From positions 43,257,863 to 43,321,862 of the forward strand of contig CM055092.1 in the NCBI GenBank assembly GCA_029204225.1: a stretch of 64,000 nucleotides of DNA, given 5' to 3'. Position numbers and translations under genes: made by a program. The notes under the pieces are model-generated. The model worked only from the letters and a program-made list of their open reading frames with translations, was not told where the DNA came from and searched no databases. Below are positions 1 through 12,356 of the stretch, one piece after another (the first letter of the stretch is position 1; each line of letters starts with the position of its first letter). This stretch comes from Diphasiastrum complanatum. Lineage: Eukaryota; Streptophyta; Lycopodiopsida; Lycopodiales; Lycopodiaceae.

Positions 1-2009
1 TTGCTTGGACACAAATGACCTGGTTCCTACTTGGCTCTCAGGTACTGTGAGCGTGCTGGTTTGAGGAGGGGATATTTTTATATTGAAGCTGATTTAATAA
101 AGAAGAAAAGAGAGTTGTGGGGATAGAGGAGATAATCTGTTGGAAGTACACCTCTTACCAGAATGGATGACCACCTTGATGAGTTACGAGCATTGACAGA
201 CGGAGAGGAGCAAGTTCCAGAATACGGCTCTCTTCATGATCAAATACTCAAATCTAATAAAACATAATTAAGATCGATAAATTTGTCATGTGTGACCAAA
301 AAATTGTACTAGAATTTTATTGTAAATGGATGTATAGCGAGCAATAGGCTCACATATGAAAACCTATATGGCTGACTAATAAGTAGATGAACAAAATTTT
401 AAAGACATGACTAAATGATGATCTAATGGCAAGATCATTATGCCAGATTATGGTGCATTTGAATCAAGATGTGCTTGAAATGAAGCTTAAGCAATGCAAC
501 AATGTATAGAGCTGCAAGGAATTAAAAAATACTACACATGCAAATATGTAAACTATACTTTAATCACAAAACTGATTGTGACATAAGTAGTTTATTCATT
601 ATCACAAGGTTCAATTCATCAGCCAATACATTTTGCAATTCATCTCGGCTTAGATGAATACTATAGATATCGGACCCTCTCTCAATCTTGTCCTCATGTA
701 GGGAATCACTCTTGTCCTCTCCATGTTTGAGACGAAATCATCATGTTCATTTATGGTGTTTTCAGCAATTAAAAACTCGAAGATAATGAAAGCATGTAGA
801 TGTTTAATATGATCGACAAAAAGAAAAAATGTGAAACTCATGCACACCTAATCACAATGACTAGGCAATTGCAATGTGTCTTTCTCTTTTGTTGGAAAAT
901 GTCAGCAGGATGCAGAATTTGTAAAAGACCTCTGGGATGATTAGATAAGACAGATTGAAGCAATCTCTTTGCTGAAAAATTCCAGCACTGTAGAGCAAAT
1001 GGTTCTTTATTTAGTAAGAAGATAGGAATCCGTTTTATGTGATGAAAAGAGAAACATACTGCTTGCTAAATCCATGCGCACTGTGATGTATATGCAATGA
1101 TTAGAGCGGGAATCTTCCTCCTATGTGAATTTCTCTTCCTTGTGTCCGAGCAGTTCCTTGTTGAATGCTTCTGGTTGAATGCTTCAAGCAGCCCCTTTTC
1201 TGCGTCCACGTTGACAGCCATTGACAGGTGATTGTTGCAGCCTCCGATTGCAACATGTGAGCTTTTAATAGCCTGTGAGCTTGTGAAGAAGTTCATATGC
1301 TTATGTTTCTTGTCACCTTATGTTCATTGAAAGTCATTATGTACAGTCACATGAAAATCTATTCTAAGCTCAACAAATAGTCTTCTAGAAACTCGTTAAT
1401 AAAGAGTTGAGGTGACACTGAATCCAGCAAAATCTGCCACAGATTGCGTGAAACATATTTGTGTGAACGAACTCCAAGCCGTGATCATTGATGTAATGCT
1501 ACCCTGAAGCAAATTCGTGTCAGAGGCAAACCAGCGACTGCTGAAAGCATGACAGAAGTGCAATTAATTTGCACCTGTGTGAATGCAGAAGGACGTGCCA
1601 TCATTCTGCCTGAGCAGAGAGGATCCGATCCAGCATGCCTGAGGAAGAGCTCTAAACCCTAATGTTTCCATGCAGTGGGGACAGAAAACCCTAATGTTTT
1701 AGAAAACCCCTTCACTAAGGGTTATACTGCTTGAAAGGAAAGAGTAAGACCCTTGCTAAAGGTTAAGCCTTTGCTTTAAGATTTAAAGCGTTCACAAAGT
1801 TTACCCTAAAATTTTCTCGACTTTGATTGTATGTTGTCAATTGCCTTGTGGCCTTTATACTTTCCACATGCATTCCTTTGTACTCCAATCGATTTTCTCG
1901 GAAAACCCATCTTTTATTAATGAAAGCAAGACGTTTCTTTTTTAAGTGATCGAAGAAGTTTTTAAGATGCCAACTTCTAGTAGTAGCAAGGTGGCCCAAA
2001 GGGTGAGGG
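1..2009. other. Stretch without a recognisable gene
   Basis: No retroelement motif or known protein was recognised here. On the + strand a 34-codon open stretch at 163-267 (starts MDDHLDELRAL, ends before TAA) has coding-like composition and could be the last exon of an unidentified host gene running in from the left, but it is too short to call. Two copies of AAACCCTAA, the plant telo-box, lie 32 bases apart at 1654-1662 and 1686-1694; each is followed by TGTTT, so they may be a small duplication rather than a promoter signal. Confidence 0.3.
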
Positions 2010-2012
2010 TTT

Positions 2013-2520
2013 GACAAGAATGATTGGTGGAGAGGGAGGGATGATGAAGGGAGGTGATCAAATTTGGATATTATGTGATGGTTTGTGAACGTTGGAATTG
2101 ACCAAGAACAATGATAATCGATAGAATTGTGATGGGCAAATCACCTAATTTTAAAGGGAGGTGTTATGTTGTAACCAATAGAATTGGAAGGGGCAAATTA
2201 GATCAACTTAAGTGAATGATTGGTGGGGAGGGAGAAAGGTTATCAAATGCAATATAAGTTGTTATGGTTGCAGAGTGAATGAGTGAAATAAGTCCAAGAA
2301 CAATGATAACCAAAGGAATTGTAAGGGGCAAGTTAGCTCAACTAAACTGAATGAATGATTGGTGGGGAGGGAGAAAGGTGATCAAATCTAGAAAAGCTAT
2401 TATATGTTATAGGTGAATGAGTGGAATAAGACCAAAATGATAACCAATATAATTGTAAGGGGCAAATTAGCTAAACTTCAATGAATAATTTGTGGAGAGG
2501 GAGCTCACATCTACATAAGT
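2013..2520. repeat. Imperfect tandem repeat, about 3.5 units
   Basis: The phrase GAATGATTGGTGGGGAGGGA (or a close variant) recurs near 2017, 2214, 2353 and 2480. Each copy is followed by sequence resembling AACAATGATAACCAATAGAATTG and GGGGCAAATTAG. Unit spacing is irregular at about 200, 140 and 130 bases. Units are diverged and carry indels, so this is an old tandem array. It has no ORF and no similarity that I can see to the LTRs elsewhere in the window. Confidence 0.7.
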
Positions 2521-2714
2521 TGCTATGTTATGATGTCTTTCACCCTAAATGTAGAACAAGAGGTTACAATGCCACTGAGGTGCAACACCATGAGTGAAAG
2601 CATTTAATATGAGGTTTTCATGGTGGCACATGTGATATTAGTTTCTTGGTTGAAAATCAACTAGAATAAGCAACTAATCATAGTTAGAGACCTATCCTTT
2701 ACATCAATTTGGTG

Positions 2715-2950
2715 AATTTCTAGATTGTGTTGTGTAGCGTATGCAAGGAACAGCCGTATGCTTGTCATCTTGACCATCGACGAATATATGTCGAAATAAT
2801 CAACACCATACCTTTGTGTGTAGCCCTTCCCGACAAGCCTTGCTTTGTAACGTCCAACGTGCCATCTGATTTCATTTTTATTTTGTACACCCGCTTGCAG
2901 TCAACGATCTTTTTGTTTTCTGGCAGTGGCTCTAGTGTCCATGCCTTGTT
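2715..2950 (-). pseudogene. copia reverse transcriptase, N-terminal remnant
   Basis: Continues the pol frame past a TGA after residues EEIESMR. The translation shows VYKIKMKSDGTLD and, after a one-base frameshift, ARLVGKGYTQRYGVDYFD, the standard opening of copia reverse transcriptase. It stops near 2715 about 80 residues before the YVDD catalytic box, so the enzyme cannot be functional. Confidence 0.8.
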
Positions 2951-4540
2951 TCACCTCATTGATTCGATTTCTTCTGACATTGCCTGCCTCCAGAATTCTC
3001 CCTCTGGACTCTGGACAACTTTTAGATATGTAGTTGGCTCTTCAGTGAAGCTGCAGTACTCGTATTGTGTGTCTTCGCTCCACTGAAGATTGTCAATGTA
3101 TCGATCTGGAGGTCTTCTTTGTCTTGTTGACCTTCTGGATTCGTTTCGTCGCTGCTCAAAAGTTTCTGGTTTGTGGGGTTGATCATCTTCTTCCTTCTGC
3201 TCTAGAGTTTGGAGATCAGCATTTTGATTTGACGTATGTCCTCGATCTCCCTCTTGAAATGGCAGCAGTGTGAAGATCTCATGGCCTTTTTCATCTTTTA
3301 GTCCAAGGAATGTGGACTCATCGAACTTCACATCTCTACTCGAAACGACCTTCTTCGTGGTTGGATTGTAGAGTTTGTACACTTGTGATCTATTTGAGTA
3401 CCCGACCATGATTGTTTGTTCTGCTTTATCATCGAGCTTGCTTCTTTTCTCTTTTGGAATGTGCTTGTATGTTGCACATCCAAACACACGTACGTATGAT
3501 AGATCAGACTTTCTACTTGTCCAAATCTTGTACGGTGTCTTATTTTCCAGGGTTGCCATTGTTGATCTGTTCAGCAGGTGTATTGTTGCAGCTATTGTCT
3601 CAGCCCTAAATTGACTTGGCAATCGAGCCTGTGCCATAAAGCATTTGGCTCCTTCAACTAGTGTCCTGTTTTTTCTTTCTACGACACCATTATATTCTGG
3701 TGTGTACTCAGGAGTGAACTGATGCAGGAAATACCTCGATTCTGAGAGCGAATCCACTTTCATTGGTCCACAGACACCTGAGTGGACGAGCTCAAGAACT
3801 TCTTTGGCTCTTCTTCTCTCATGTGTGAATGGATTCCGATGTTGTTTGCCTTTCTGACAGGCTTCGCAGAACTCGGTGTCGGGTCTTGATATCTTCAGAC
3901 CTGTGACTATGTCTTTCTTGCACATGTCATACAAGCTCCTCATGTTCAGATGATACATTCTTCTGTGCCAGAGCTGATCTTCATTTTCTGATGCATTTAA
4001 TATGCTATCAGAATTGCTGATAATCTTGGCTTGATAGATATTTTCTTCTCTGCATCCAATCGTCAACAATTTGTTTGTTGTTTTCTCGATCATGCTACAT
4101 GTATTGCCATCAAATAAAACTTGAATTCCAAGATCTGCCATCTTGGAGACTGAGAGCAGGTCTTTTCTCAGTGAAGGTACATAGAGTGCTCCTGGCAGCT
4201 TTGCTTGACCTGACAGTGTTCGCAACTGTAGAGTCCCAATGCCTTTGACATCGTGTCGGCTTCCATCACCTAGAATCACTATTCTGTTGTTTTCGAGTTC
4301 TCTCAAGTCGATCAAGATCTTCTTGTTGTAGGTGATGTGTGATGTTACTCCTGAATCAATGGCTACATCGTAGTCTTGTTCAGTGTAGCTTGTTGAAGCT
4401 TCATCAAGTATTGTGAAGGCTTCATCACCTCTATCTGCATCTTTGGATGACTCTACAACATTTGCTTTCTCAACTTTGTTCTTTCTTTTTGGGTTGAATT
4501 TGCAATCGTGTGCAGAGTGCCCCTTCTTCTTGCAGTGCAT
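2951..4540 (-). pseudogene. copia zinc knuckle-protease-integrase fragment
   Basis: Open for 529 codons. The first ATG falls inside the second zinc knuckle (CMHCKKKGHSAHDC), so it is not a true start. The aspartic protease motif IDSG lies at residues 61-64. The GAG-pre-integrase region, LWHRRMYHLN followed by CEACQKGKQH, is at about 190-235. Integrase is broken: the first catalytic Asp is replaced (VHSGVCGPM where the family has HSD). The chain then jumps from SRYFL to NGVVERKN, losing about 75 residues including the second catalytic Asp. The acidic and basic linker to RT is intact. The frame stayed open despite the internal deletion. Confidence 0.9.
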
Positions 4541-5207
4541 GCAAGGTATTGCTGGATTGAACCAACATTTTTTGGTTGTATGGCCTAGTTTGTGACAGTG
4601 ATCACAAAAAGAAGATTGTTGATTATTATTGCCTCTACTTGAAGACTTTGTGTTAGTCTTGTCGAATCTGGGCTTGTTCTTGTTTCTTCATTTTTTGGTA
4701 GACTTAGTATGAGCATTCTCAACGGTTGATAGGATACAGGTAGAGGTTCATGAAGTACATCAATTGTTGTGGTGCTGGGACCTGGTGTTCCTAACCTGAT
4801 GCAGCGAATTGAGCGAAGATCATTTTGATCTTCTCAACGTGCTGATCTAATTGGTTGCCATCCCATCGTATGGATTGCAACTAATTGTCAAGATGCATCA
4901 TTGAAGTTGCAGTCCTCACTTCGTACTTCTGTTTTAGTCTTTCCCATGCTGCATGGCTGCTTTCGCAGTCTTCAATCTACATGAGTAGATCTTCATTGAT
5001 GGATGAAACGATGATTGCCATTGCAAGCTCATCCTTTTTAATCCATTCAGCTCTCCTTGGGTCTCCCTTTGGAGGCTGCACCTCTGTGAGTTCGGTCACT
5101 AACCAGATGCCTTCGCCCTTCAGAAGTGTTTTGATTTTGAATTTCCATATCTTCTAGTTTCTGCCATTAAGACTGATTGCTATTCTTGTCTGGATTGTTG
5201 TAGCCAT
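4541..5207 (-). pseudogene. copia gag (capsid), decayed
   Basis: Starts at an ATG on the minus strand at 5207 (MATTI...). It encodes the usual copia capsid opening IWKFKIKTLLKGEGIW and continues with DPRRAEWIKKDELAMAII. Several in-frame stops are present (TAG, TGA). The first zinc knuckle lies at its end, just before the second one at 4540. Relative to the copy at 57010 it has about 15 extra bases after the start codon. Its sequence near 5050-5090 preserves the uninterrupted target into which element B later inserted in the other copy. Confidence 0.75.
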
Positions 5208-5258
5208 ATTGTGTTGCCTAGAGAATCACTGTTCAGATATCAGTTGTGATAACTTGAC

Positions 5259-5271
5259 GGCTCTGATACCA
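5259..5271 (-). other. Primer-binding site, initiator tRNA-Met type
   Basis: Minus strand TGGTATCAGAGCC, complementary to the 3' end of plant initiator tRNA-Met and directly abutting the LTR at 5272. It primes minus-strand DNA synthesis in copia elements. Confidence 0.9.
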
Positions 5272-5991
5272 TGTCGCGAATGGATTTATTTTGTGAACAG
5301 ATTGTTTTCGTTTGGTGTTCTTACGTGGAAGCTTGCAGGATCCTAGGCATGTGACTACAGATCACAGAATAGAAATCATTCTAACAATCAAGACAATGGA
5401 GAATCAGAGAGATAAACAAGAGAGAGAGAGAGCAACTATATTATCAATTTTGATTTTTTAGAATGAGATGATCAGTATCTCGCTCGTTGGCGGCCTGACA
5501 CTCTGCTTTATCGCTGTGTTCTGCTCGTTGACAGACTTTCATGCACAACTATTTCGTTTCTCTATTTTTTCTATTCTTTTCGCTCACTATTCTCTCTCTA
5601 TTTTTTGTTGATCCAAAATTTTGTTTGTATCTCCACTCTGTGGATTTTACAAGATAGCTAAACAGAAAATTACAAGAGTAGTTAACTCTAATCAACTAGT
5701 TAGTTACTCTCTGGTATTGCTAATTGTTTCAGCATGAAGTTCAAGACTCCACACCCGTTGAGCTGTCAACTGGCAGCGCGAACGATTTTTCTTTGTTTTC
5801 TTTTCGTTTCGTGTCATGTGGTGTCTTTTGGTCCTGGAGGCATATTTGACTTTTGCGAATCATTCGACCTTCAAGTTTCGCTTCGCTTCGTGTCTTAGGA
5901 TTTTTGAGGTACGTTGACTTTCGCGAATTGTTCGCCATTCGACCTTCGTTTCGTGTCTCGGCAAAGTTGCAGGATTTCACAATTTCTGACA
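5272..5991 (-). repeat. 5' LTR of the 2.7-6.0 kb copia element
   Basis: On the + strand it runs TGTCGCGAATGG ... AATTTCTGACA, giving TG...CA ends with inverted TGTC/GACA. About 720 bp. The minus-strand start TGTCAGAAATTGTGAA is shared with the LTR starting at 56329, which fixes the outer boundary. The flank is CATCT, but the partner flank is lost. Confidence 0.8.
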
Positions 5992-6880
5992 CATCTTTGT
6001 GACATCAAATTGATGGGACACATCATTGAGCTGAAATTGAGAATCTCCCTCTCTATGATATCCAATCTCAACTTCTAGAGCTACACTACCATTGCTAGTC
6101 CATGTTTCCAAACATCATTGCTAGTGTTAATTATTCTGGAGCTCACACTTGAATGATGCTATTCTCTCCTAGGTTATTATTTGCACGCTAGCAATTCACA
6201 CTTTCCAAACCTCCACGGTTTGCCAATACAACCCTCGACCTTTTTCTTTGAAGTAGTGGTTAGGTACAAACTTTGAAAGTTTGTATCATGTATGAAAAAC
6301 TTCGTATGTGTTTTCCCATTTGTGTGCCTCTCAAGTGTAGGTGTCGTAATTAACATCAAATTCAATGCTTTTCTTGGACAAAGGTCATCTTTACTAAGGG
6401 TCTTTCAAAATTCAAAAGTTTGCCCAAGCATTTCCATCCAAAATCTTGGATTTTACAAGTGCTATTAAGATCCTCATTTCACGTTTAGAGGGATTGGTGC
6501 TTTTTCTTTGCCCATGAGCTATGTTTCGCCTATCTACTATCTCATTCATTAAATTTGATTTTTTTTCTCCTAATTGGTCCATTTAGATTGAGTTGCCAAT
6601 GGCAATCCACCTTCCCAATGAATGACGTCGGTACATGGTTGAGTTGCCCCTATGTGGCAATGAGTTTTGCCACCTCATGTGCCATATGGTAGCAACTCAA
6701 CTTTAGTATGAACATTTCATACACTACAAACATAAGTATTTTTGTAGAAGTAATTGTTGTTTTCAATAGACACCTTATCAAGCTCAAGACCTTCCATACA
6801 CATCATACAACTTATTTATGCTTGCAAGCAAATATGAAGTCAACTAACGACCACTATTGAGTTAGCAACAAGATATATGT
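5992..6880. other. Stretch without a recognisable gene
   Basis: AT-rich sequence with no retroelement domain recognised. Near 6826-6880 a stretch around CAAATATGAAGTCAACTAAC resembles sequence around 48860 (AACAAATATGAAGTTGACAA), suggesting two old copies of an unidentified dispersed repeat. Confidence 0.4.
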
Positions 6881-7960
6881 AGCACCGGCACCTCAAAGGG
6901 GCGCTCGGACTTGAGCGGTTTTTCCAACACGCGCTTAAGTCCAACATTCATCCATCATGCACTTACGTAAAAGCCAACTTAGAAACGTAACAAGCTTAAC
7001 CATTCAGACTTTAAGAAAATCGGAATCCTAACCAACCTGAAAGCCAACTCAGAATCCGTCCCCAAAAGGCAACCAAAGGCAAAGACAAGCCACACATGAA
7101 ACTCAAGGCATAGTGATCGCCAAACTGACCAAATGGCATAGCGGCGAGCCACACGTCGTTCACATGGACTCTTAGGCGTCGGCGACGCAAAAAGGTTGTA
7201 GTAAGGGTCCTTCCACTTGGACCAGTCTCGGAGGCGAAAACGAAATGGTAATCATCCCCAAGGATCAACTTTATTAAATTTGGAAGAGGTTACATTCATA
7301 CATAGACTGACTGGTCTCGGGGCCACCAACACGTGCTGGGCATTGTGCCTGGCTCGTGCTGGTAGAGGGAGCTGAGACCTGGCGACTGGATTCCTGGCAC
7401 TAGTTGAGCTGCCCAAGTTTTTGTCTGCCGGACTCCCCCTATAGTTCTGTGTAATTCGGCGCACCCCCTCTGTCCTGGAATATAGTGCTTTTTGGTTAAG
7501 CACGCTTTTTAGGAGTTAGTTTTTATTTTGCTGATTAAGCCTGGCAAGCTTGGCAAAATCAGTCTGGCTCCCGAACATGGGTCCCGGGAGCCGTCCCGAC
7601 GGCAAAATCAACTTGCTTCCCGACTAGGCCATGACTCGAGCTCCAGAGCTAGCTCGTGATTTTTGACTACTTGACTGGCTCACCACAGGTCGGAAACTCA
7701 GTCCTTGATGTTCTAACTTGCTCTGGGACCTTAGGGAGCATCACCCCTTAGAGTCTTACAGGGCACGCTGGGTGCACCCGAGTCAGCTTTACAACATCCT
7801 CCCCTCGTTTGAGAAAGTTGATGTCCTCATCAGGGCCAAACTAGAACCTAAGACTCATGGCACGGGCTTAATTCACCGGCCAAACTTTATTCACATATAC
7901 AAGGGCACGAGCCTCCACTTAGATATTCATTGCTACCTACAGACTAAAGGTTAAAGATTG
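6880..7960. repeat. GC-richer LTR-like island
   Basis: Base composition rises clearly above the flanks. The left edge TGTAGCACCGGCACC resembles LTR ends. A perfect-arm hairpin, GGCTCCC...GGGAGCC, occurs near 7565-7592. TTTATTAAATTT at about 7269 would be a poly(A) signal on the minus strand. No protein domain is recognised and no second LTR is found, so this may be a solo or truncated LTR of a different gypsy or copia family. Boundaries are uncertain. Confidence 0.3.
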
Positions 7961-10438
7961 TCTTTGAAAGAGACTGGGCTTTGAGTTAGTAGTTTCAAAT
8001 TTTGATCCATTGTGAAATGAGCTCCTTCCAGCTTCTAAAAAGTTGTTGATTCATGAGAATGCTCGAGTTTGCCCACACATGCCTTAACTTGCATAAGGTG
8101 TAATGTGCATTGTTCCACCTAAATGTTAGACTTTGTTTGGACCAATAAATTGATTATATAATCTACCATCTGTTCCATTGTAGATTTTTTTGAATCAATC
8201 AATTTATCATGAAATCACAACGATCAAATTACCTAGTAATTTGCTTTGGGTTATTCCTTTTAGAAAGATGTTCATCATTTAATCCAATATTTGTGGATTT
8301 GCAAAGACAAATAGTTCTCCTTAGACAATATCATGTAAACACTAGCATGTGTTCTAGTATACATTGTATAAACACTAGCATGTGGAGTTGATTGCATTCA
8401 ATTGATTTCACCTTTAGTTGTTTGTGTTGTTGAGTAGTCATCGTTCTTGGTGGAATAGCTTGACCAAGAACAAAATTGTCAACTAAATTTTGGTGCCATT
8501 AGGCACACACATTCAAGCATGTTCAAATATTCTTACGAAATGAGTGCATATATCCTCCAACTTTTATGCCAAATAAATTGCTCTCTTCAATTGCTCTATT
8601 TTGCCAAGGAAAAATGTAATTATCTATTAATGATCTACACATTAATGGTCAAACATGTCGGCTAAAATTGGGTGGGTTGTAGTGTGTTGATCTCATTTGC
8701 TAGAGTTGAAGCTATTACATATGTGGGTGCAAGCATCTTATGATTTTTTGCACATGAAGTGAGTGTGGATGGATTTTCTATAGTGTGATGCATTGACAAG
8801 ATAGAACTTGCAAGAGAGTTGTATCTTAGACATGAATGAATGCATTGATAATTGTGTAGGTATATCACAATAGCTACAACATTCACAAATTCAAGAAAGA
8901 GTTTATGGATTTTTTAACCATATATTTAGTGGTCTCCACCAAAAATTGTTCATTGACTTATTGATCGATCATGTAGATTTTCATTTATGAACTTGTTGCT
9001 CACTAGACATCCTTTTTTTTTTTAAATTAGTATAGTGTATTTGTCCACCCATGGCAAATCTTCAAATTGATTTCTTAGAATATTTCAAAGTGTCGCAAAT
9101 CTCCAACAAATGTTATCAGTTTTTACTTAAATCGAATTGATTCAAAATTCTAAGTTCAATTTTGTAACTAAGACAAAAATAGTTCCAAGCCTAAGTCAAC
9201 CAATAAGTCTTTTCTAAGACTAAGTTTGTTTCTAATAAGCTTTTGACTTGGACTTATACACTCAAGATGCTAGTCTGCCTTTTCTTCTAACGAAAGTGTC
9301 TAACCCAAAAATGTCGTGCTCCATGGTAAGGCACCGCCTTTATGAACACCCTTAGATTTTTGGGGGCCAATTTATTTGCTCTCGCACTTCAACTACCATT
9401 AGCAACTAGTAACTCCAACCAAATAAAGCGAAGAAGAGACTCGCTTGAATCAAAACAATAAGACTAGCCAAAATTAAACTTTTTCCACACAAGGTCAAGT
9501 AGTAAGTCTAGTAGTTAGTGCAAAGTATAAGCACTCCAATCATAGAACTTGCATCAATGACCAATTTAAAGACAAAATTGTTTCTTAGCTTTCTTGTCAC
9601 TATCAATTATAGTTTTGAAAGGAAATTAGTTCAAGCTTTTGAAAATATAACATATTTTTCTCATTGCATAGCATCTTTTATAATGAAATAGACTTTCATA
9701 GCATCAAGTTCCAAAATATTATTAAATCTCAAAAATTAATAGCTTCATAAGTAGCCTCACTAAAAGTAAAAAAAACACTAAAAAAAGATAACAATTATTT
9801 GAAACTAAACCTTTGCATTTAGCTTCATGACTCTTACATACTTTTTTCAAAATACTTTTGTTAATGATAGAGCATCTCTATATAACTATTTGATAGCTAT
9901 AAATAAGGTCCTTCACCAATCGGTTGTATTTTAAATAAATAATAGTCAAAGTAACTTCCTTGAGATCAAATGAAAACTTTTGTGAGGATGCAAGCAATAT
10001 AGAAAATGTTAAACAACATAGGAATTGAAAAGAGGTTGAAAGATCTAATATTATAAGCCTTCATGGCAAGTGAAACCGTAATAAAATGTCATTTGTATGG
10101 TATACAATGGAGGACCAAAAAATGTACAACAAGAACAATCATGTCTCTCTTAGTGGAAATGAAGTCTTCAAATACACACCTCTCAATATGTATCTAAACA
10201 ATGTCAAGACAAACACAAGGATAAATGCCACAAGTGGAAATTTGCAAGAACATGTGAACCTATTCTACAATTCATGTTAACTAAAGTGTGGTACTTGTGG
10301 CAAGGTAGCATATGCCAATTTGTTGATAATGGATACCTAGTTTATGTGGTGGAATGTACGTGATGATACACACTAGAGACATTTTTGGGTTGGGAGAAGT
10401 CTCTTGGTCCATGTTTTGATTTGCAATCATAGACCCAA
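7961..10438. other. Stretch without a recognisable gene
   Basis: AT-rich, no recognisable domain, RNA gene or LTR boundary. Short in-frame stretches are no longer than expected in AT-rich DNA. Confidence 0.4.
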
Positions 10439-10690
10439 ACTAAAATGAATCTTGGTTTCCAAGGGGGATTTGAACATGGGACCAAGGAAACTTTGGATGC
10501 CAAGCTAACCACCCAATTGAAATGCTTCTTGGTTTCCAAGGGGAGGCTCGAGCATGAGACCAAAGAAACTTTGGATGTCAAGCTAACCAACTCAGCCAAT
10601 CCCATTGGGCACTAAACTAAAATGCTTCTTGGTTTCCAAGGGGAGGCTCGAACTTGAGACCAAAGAAACTTTGGATGTCAAGATAACCTT
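10439..10690. repeat. Three-copy tandem repeat
   Basis: A unit of about 70 bp containing CTTGGTTTCCAAGGGG and AAACTTTGGATGTCAAG occurs at 10451, 10528 and 10628 (starts of CTTGGTTTCCAAG), with spacings of 77 and 100 bases. Copies 2 and 3 are nearly identical; copy 1 is more diverged. CTTGGNNNCCAAG is itself a palindrome. Minus-strand open frames here simply translate the repeat. Confidence 0.8.
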
Positions 10691-11639
10691 TGGGCACTAA
10701 ACTAAAATGGTAGTACCTGTCACCAAATGCTTTTTGGTCATATGTTTTCATATTGTTTCATGTCAGCGACATCGCAATCCAGTACTTCTCAAACTAGAGT
10801 GAGAGCATGCTAGTTGATTGGCGTATGAGGATAACACATAAAAAATCCACCTATGTGGCAGCTCTCAACAATGTGGCAAATGTGTTATTGCAAAGCACCA
10901 AGCGATATGCTTTTGTTCAAGAAAAATTCCTAGGGTGGAGGCTCTTATTGACATAGCCACTTCTACATTCAATGCCACTCTTTGACCATTCGTAAAAGAC
11001 AAAGTGCTCTTTGGTGCAATTAGAGGCAATGTATAGTAAACCAAGCCCATCAAGCAATTAGATCTCCTCTCATAAAGATAGAAATCCAACCATAGTTGTA
11101 GATGTAAAAGCCAACAACTCACATAGTTTCAAATTTGCAGACATGAAGAAGCCTCAATGGCATGGTGGTAGATGTGTATAATGTGAGCCTATAACTTAGA
11201 GGTTGCAAAGGATGAGAAAAAACTTAGGAAGTGCTTAAAACAAGACCATTGGATATTGTAAAAAAAAATTGATGTGGGTAATGTGCACAACCAAACAAAG
11301 AAGCAAGGTCACATGTATGAGATGGCTAGAGCTCCAATGAACAAGAGGCTAAAGCCAATCATTAATAGCTCAAAGGGCACTCCAGCCCTATCTTTTTGGG
11401 AATACATCAAAGGACTAGTGTTAAAGAAAACAGGTCATGTATAATGATAGGACGGACCACGGATCAAATTCGTTCTCATCTCTTGGTCATGGACAACCAA
11501 AACTACCTTCTATGTGACCCGAAAAATAAAAGAAAAGATGTTCAAGATTTCTACCTTGTAATTCTATTGTTAATTTTGTTGATTTGAATATTTTCCAATA
11601 TTCTAATTTTGATAGTTCACAAGAGGAACAATAGTTAAT
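10691..11639. other. Stretch without a recognisable gene
   Basis: No domain recognised. It may hold the unrecognisable upstream part of the gypsy relic that begins near 11640, since the orientation and spacing would suit gag or protease, but no zinc knuckle or D-S/T-G motif is seen. Confidence 0.35.
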
Positions 11640-12345
11640 TCAAGGTTTGAAAACCAAATTTCAAGATGTATTTTAGCACAAAGTTCCTTATAATTTTCCT
11701 CTTACTAGGATGATAGCCACCTATTTTCCAATAACCATGAAATAGAGGAGGTAGCTAAATAGATAGATGCTTACTTAAGCCTCAGTACTTCTTAAAAGTA
11801 AGAAGGATAGGAGATTCTAAATTTTTATTGACTACAAAGACCTAACAAAGTTGTAATTAAAAACGAATACCCATTGCCTAGAATGGATTATTTAGTAAAT
11901 TGATCAAGTGGAGCTAAATACTTTATCAAAATTGTTCTTAGGACTAGAAATCAGCATCTCAAAAATGATCTTGATAATGTGTCCAAGACTGGTCCTAGAA
12001 CTTAATTTGGGCCATTATGAATTTTTAGTTTTACCCTTTGGCTTAAATAATGCTCCGACGATGTTCCAATAGATGATGTAGAACCAATTGTTTTGTCCAT
12101 ATTTGGTGAAGTTTGTGGTAGTGTTTTTAGATGATATTTCCATCTATAGTAAATATGAAAGAGCATTTAAAACATTAAAAGATACTTAGACAGGAGAAGC
12201 TAAAAAGGGATTGAAATGTTAATTTTTTAAACATGAACTTCTTTATCTAGGTCATGTAATCACTTCAGAAGGAATCAAAATTGATAATAAAAATATGAAA
12301 ATAGTAGTGGAGTGGCCAATTCCAAATATCAATTGTCAATTGAAA
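11640..12345 (+). pseudogene. Ty3/gypsy reverse transcriptase relic
   Basis: Pieces in different frames spell a gypsy RT. An FQDVF-like linker near 11660 is followed by FIDYKDLTK near 11830, NEYPLPRMDYL, and then FLVLPFGLNNAPTMFQ near 12020-12070. Next comes the catalytic box VVVFLDDISIYSK near 12116-12155, then LGHVITSEGI near 12250. The VFLDD order and the APTMFQ motif identify Ty3/gypsy rather than copia. Many stops and frameshifts are present. No RNase H, integrase or LTR follows; it is cut at the tandem duplication from 12357. Confidence 0.85.
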
Positions 12346-12356
12346 TTGATTTTAAT

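Larger units (their letters stand above)
2715..5991 (-). mobile_element. Ty1/copia LTR retrotransposon (family A/F), 3' half missing
   Basis: Read on the minus strand the order is LTR (5991-5272), primer-binding site (5271-5259), gag (from 5207), zinc knuckles, protease, GAG-pre-integrase, shortened integrase and the start of reverse transcriptase, then an abrupt end near 2715. PR-IN-RT order is diagnostic of Ty1/copia. The rest of RT, RNase H and the 3' LTR are absent, so no target duplication can be tested. The gag, the zinc-knuckle region and the LTR ends match the + strand element that begins at 56329, so both belong to one family in opposite orientations at the two ends of the window. 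Confidence 0.9.

Noticed and set aside
2013-2520. CRISPR-like repeat array
   Set aside because: Units are imperfect, irregularly spaced and without unique spacers of constant length, and the context is a plant genome.
2727-3614. Plus-strand open frames opposite the 2.9-4.5 kb pol
   Set aside because: Shadow frames of the minus-strand copia pol; no independent motif.
7718-7954. 78-codon frame in the GC-rich island
   Set aside because: No homology recognised; frames are longer by chance where stop codons are rarer.
10342-10605. 87-codon minus-strand frame
   Set aside because: It translates two units of the three-copy tandem repeat; peptide repetition reflects the DNA repeat.
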